Shown: positions 62,476 to 64,000 of the stretch, in pieces | How the letters are laid out: every line of letters begins with the position of its first letter | Position numbering within the stretch: the stretch's first letter is position 1 | Source: an uncultured bacterium | GTDB lineage: Bacteria; Nitrospirota; Thermodesulfovibrionia; Thermodesulfovibrionales; Dissulfurispiraceae | Direction: 5' to 3' | NCBI GenBank assembly: GCA_937949555.1 | Contig: CALEDV010000017.1 | Coordinates: forward strand, 1-64,000 | Length of the DNA: 64,000 nucleotides | Position numbers and translations under genes: made by a program | Notes under the pieces: generated by a model | The model's input: the letters and a program-made list of their open reading frames with translations, nothing else | What the model was told of the DNA's origin: nothing | Database searches by the model: none

Positions 62476-64000
62476 ATGATTCCAGCTATTATCGACTGGA
62501 GCGCAAGAAACAGATTCATAATCTCTCTCCTGGTATTATTTCTCTTTCTTTGGGGTTACTGGTCGCTAAAGAATGTCCCCTTAGATGCAATACCTGACCT
62601 GAGTGATACTCAGGTTATCATTTATGCCGAGTGGACTGGCAGGAGCCCAGATCTTGTAGAAGATCAAATAACCTATCCTATCAGCTCCACCCTCCTTGCC
62701 TCACCAAAGGTACAGGCGGTAAGGGGATTCTCATTTCTTGGCAGTTCTTTTATCTATGTAATCTTTCAGGAAGGCACTGACATATACTGGGCAAGAAGCA
62801 GAGTTCTTGAGTCCCTACAGTCTGTTAGAAGCAAACTCCCAGCAGAGGTCAACCCCGTTCTGGGTCCAGATGCTACAAGTCTCGGCTGGGGATTTAGCTA
62901 CGCCCTTGTGGATGAATCAGGACGTTACGACCTATCAGAGTTGAGAAGTCTGCAGGATTACAGCCTAAAACTTGCCCTTGAGAGCGTAGAGGGCGTATCT
63001 CAAGTAGCGAGCATTGGCGGGTTTGTAAGGCAATATCAAATCAATATTGATCCCTTGAGGTTAAAGGCTTATAACCTTTCACTGAGTACTGTAATGGAGG
63101 CAATAAGAAGAAGCAACAGAGATGTGGAAGGCAGGGTAATGGAATTTTCTGGCATCGAATACATGGTCAGAGGAAGAGGTTATATCAAGGCAAAGGCCGA
63201 TATTGAGACTATCTCTGTAGGCGCCAATCAGTCTGGTACACCCATATTGATTAAAGACATAGCAAAGGTACAGTTAGGTCCTGAAATAAGGAGGGGCATA
63301 GCAGACCTTGATGGCAGAGGCGAGGTTACAGGCGGTATAGTGATAGTGAGATTTGGAGAAAATGTGCTCAATGTTATTGAGCGGGTTAAGGAAAAGCTAA
63401 ACAGAGACATTAAACCAGGGCTCCCAGAGGGGGTGACGGTTATAACCACCTATGACCGTTCAGACCTGATTTATCGTAGCATTGAAACCCTCAAAGATGA
63501 AATCATCAAACTTTCCATAGCCGTTAGTGTAGTATGCATAGTCTTTCTCTTCCATTTGCCCAGCGCCTTGGTAATAATACTGACCCTTCCCCTTGCAATC
63601 ATCATATCTTTTATATGTATGCACTATTTAGGAGTCACCTCAAATATAATGAGTCTAAGCGGCATTGCCATAGCAATAGGCGCAATGGTAGATGCCTCAA
63701 TTATAATGGTTGAGAATGCCCATAAAAGACTGGAAGAATGGGAACAAGGTGATATGCAGACACCAAGAACAGAGGTAATTATAAATGCAGCAAAAGAGGT
63801 AGGCCCTTCCTTATTCTTTTCACTCCTTGTCATTACAGTGGCATTCTTGCCGGTCTTTAGCCTTCAAGCACAGGCAGGAAGACTATTTAAACCCCTCGCT
63901 TATACAAAGACCTTTGCTATGCTCTTTGCCTCTTTCCTCGCAATCACTCTCACCCCTACACTTATGACCCTGCTTATAAAAGGAAAGATAATAGCAGAGG
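62476..64000 (+). CDS. cusA: Heavy-metal efflux RND transporter CusA/CzcA (C-terminus beyond window edge)
   Basis: Proton-driven inner-membrane pump of the HME-RND family. The first 508 codons are in the window; the family is about 1030 residues. Start ATG 62476 abuts cusB. The N-terminal helix is followed by the HME signature NVPLDAIPDLSDTQVIIYAEW, periplasmic porter domains with SLGWGFSYALVDE, then the membrane segments with SGIAIAIGAMVDASIIMVENAHKRLEEW, holding the conserved aspartate of the proton relay region. The associated CusB/CusC and Met-rich protein favour Cu(I)/Ag(I) over Co/Zn/Cd, but the selectivity residues lie partly outside the window. Confidence 0.93.
   Translation, partial: MIPAIIDWSARNRFIISLLVLFLFLWGYWSLKNVPLDAIPDLSDTQVIIYAEWTGRSPDLVEDQITYPISSTLLASPKVQAVRGFSFLGSSFIYVIFQEGTDIYWARSRVLESLQSVRSKLPAEVNPVLGPDATSLGWGFSYALVDESGRYDLSELRSLQDYSLKLALESVEGVSQVASIGGFVRQYQINIDPLRLKAYNLSLSTVMEAIRRSNRDVEGRVMEFSGIEYMVRGRGYIKAKADIETISVGANQSGTPILIKDIAKVQLGPEIRRGIADLDGRGEVTGGIVIVRFGENVLNVIERVKEKLNRDIKPGLPEGVTVITTYDRSDLIYRSIETLKDEIIKLSIAVSVVCIVFLFHLPSALVIILTLPLAIIISFICMHYLGVTSNIMSLSGIAIAIGAMVDASIIMVENAHKRLEEWEQGDMQTPRTEVIINAAKEVGPSLFFSLLVITVAFLPVFSLQAQAGRLFKPLAYTKTFAMLFASFLAITLTPTLMTLLIKGKIIAE

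Noticed and set aside
1-64000. CRISPR array, prophage or rRNA operon
   Set aside because: No regularly spaced direct repeats, phage structural genes or rRNA signatures were seen.

Overview
The window looks like a chromosomal segment of a free-living, anaerobic or microaerophilic Gram-negative bacterium with moderate G+C and AGGAGG-type ribosome binding sites. Periplasmic multihaem cytochromes, Tat-exported iron-sulfur proteins, TonB/Pal/TolC envelope genes and a separate NADH-dehydrogenase-like module suggest a member of the Nitrospirota (Thermodesulfovibrio-like) or a deltaproteobacterial relative. There is no rRNA here, so this placement is inference.

Layout. 1-4.3 kb: minus-strand polysaccharide operon with three GT4 glycosyltransferases and galE. 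4.4-9.7 kb: a collapsed AAA/PD-(D/E)XK gene, then pstS and pstCAB behind a Pho-box-like site. 9.7-13.1 kb: a REP-type Y1 transposase and a two-component system whose haem-sensor kinase is split by a poly-T frameshift. 13.4 kb: tRNA-Leu(GAG). 14.1-21.7 kb: nitrate/nitrite cluster (octahaem CxxCK nitrite reductase, monohaem Reeler-like cytochrome, 1111-residue NapA-like protein, NapG, NapH, NapD) without NapB. 21.7-25 kb: priA with a degenerate ATPase site, pyrF, dcd. 25-30.4 kb: exbD, exbB, tonB, a TonB-dependent receptor and a periplasmic binding protein; the last two share a structured leader. 30.7-35.9 kb: NuoG/NuoF/NuoE-like trimer with a receiver domain fused to NuoE. 36-41.4 kb: a Y1-transposase MITE, an SfsA-DUF123 fusion, a PEP-synthase-like protein with a lectin-like tail, an IS3 relic and tRNA-Val(CAC). 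41.5-46.3 kb: PBP1A, moaA, cpoB, pal. 46.7-50.3 kb: NrfD/NrfC-like quinone module with a dodecahaem cytochrome and a monohaem lipoprotein. 50.5-53.6 kb: tig-clpP-clpX. 53.8-56 kb: a Rossmann methyltransferase-like protein and a B12-binding-like radical SAM protein. 56-59.5 kb: livHMGF. 59.6-64 kb: copper/silver-type RND efflux (Met-rich periplasmic protein, CusC, CusB, partial CusA).

How it fits together. The 14-21.7 kb cluster can carry quinol electrons through NapGH to a NapA-like nitrate reductase and on to ammonium through the octahaem enzyme, with the monohaem protein the only visible candidate for NapB's role. The 46.7-50.3 kb module is a second quinone-to-periplasm route ending in a 12-haem wire. 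The 30.7-35.9 kb trimer handles NAD(H) on the cytoplasmic side. Intergenic DNA holds relics and a dispersed, diverged repeat family. The clearest candidates for something undescribed are the receiver-NuoE fusion on a NuoG that has lost its Mo ligand, the duplicated leader RNA of the uptake genes, and the PEP-synthase/lectin chimera.
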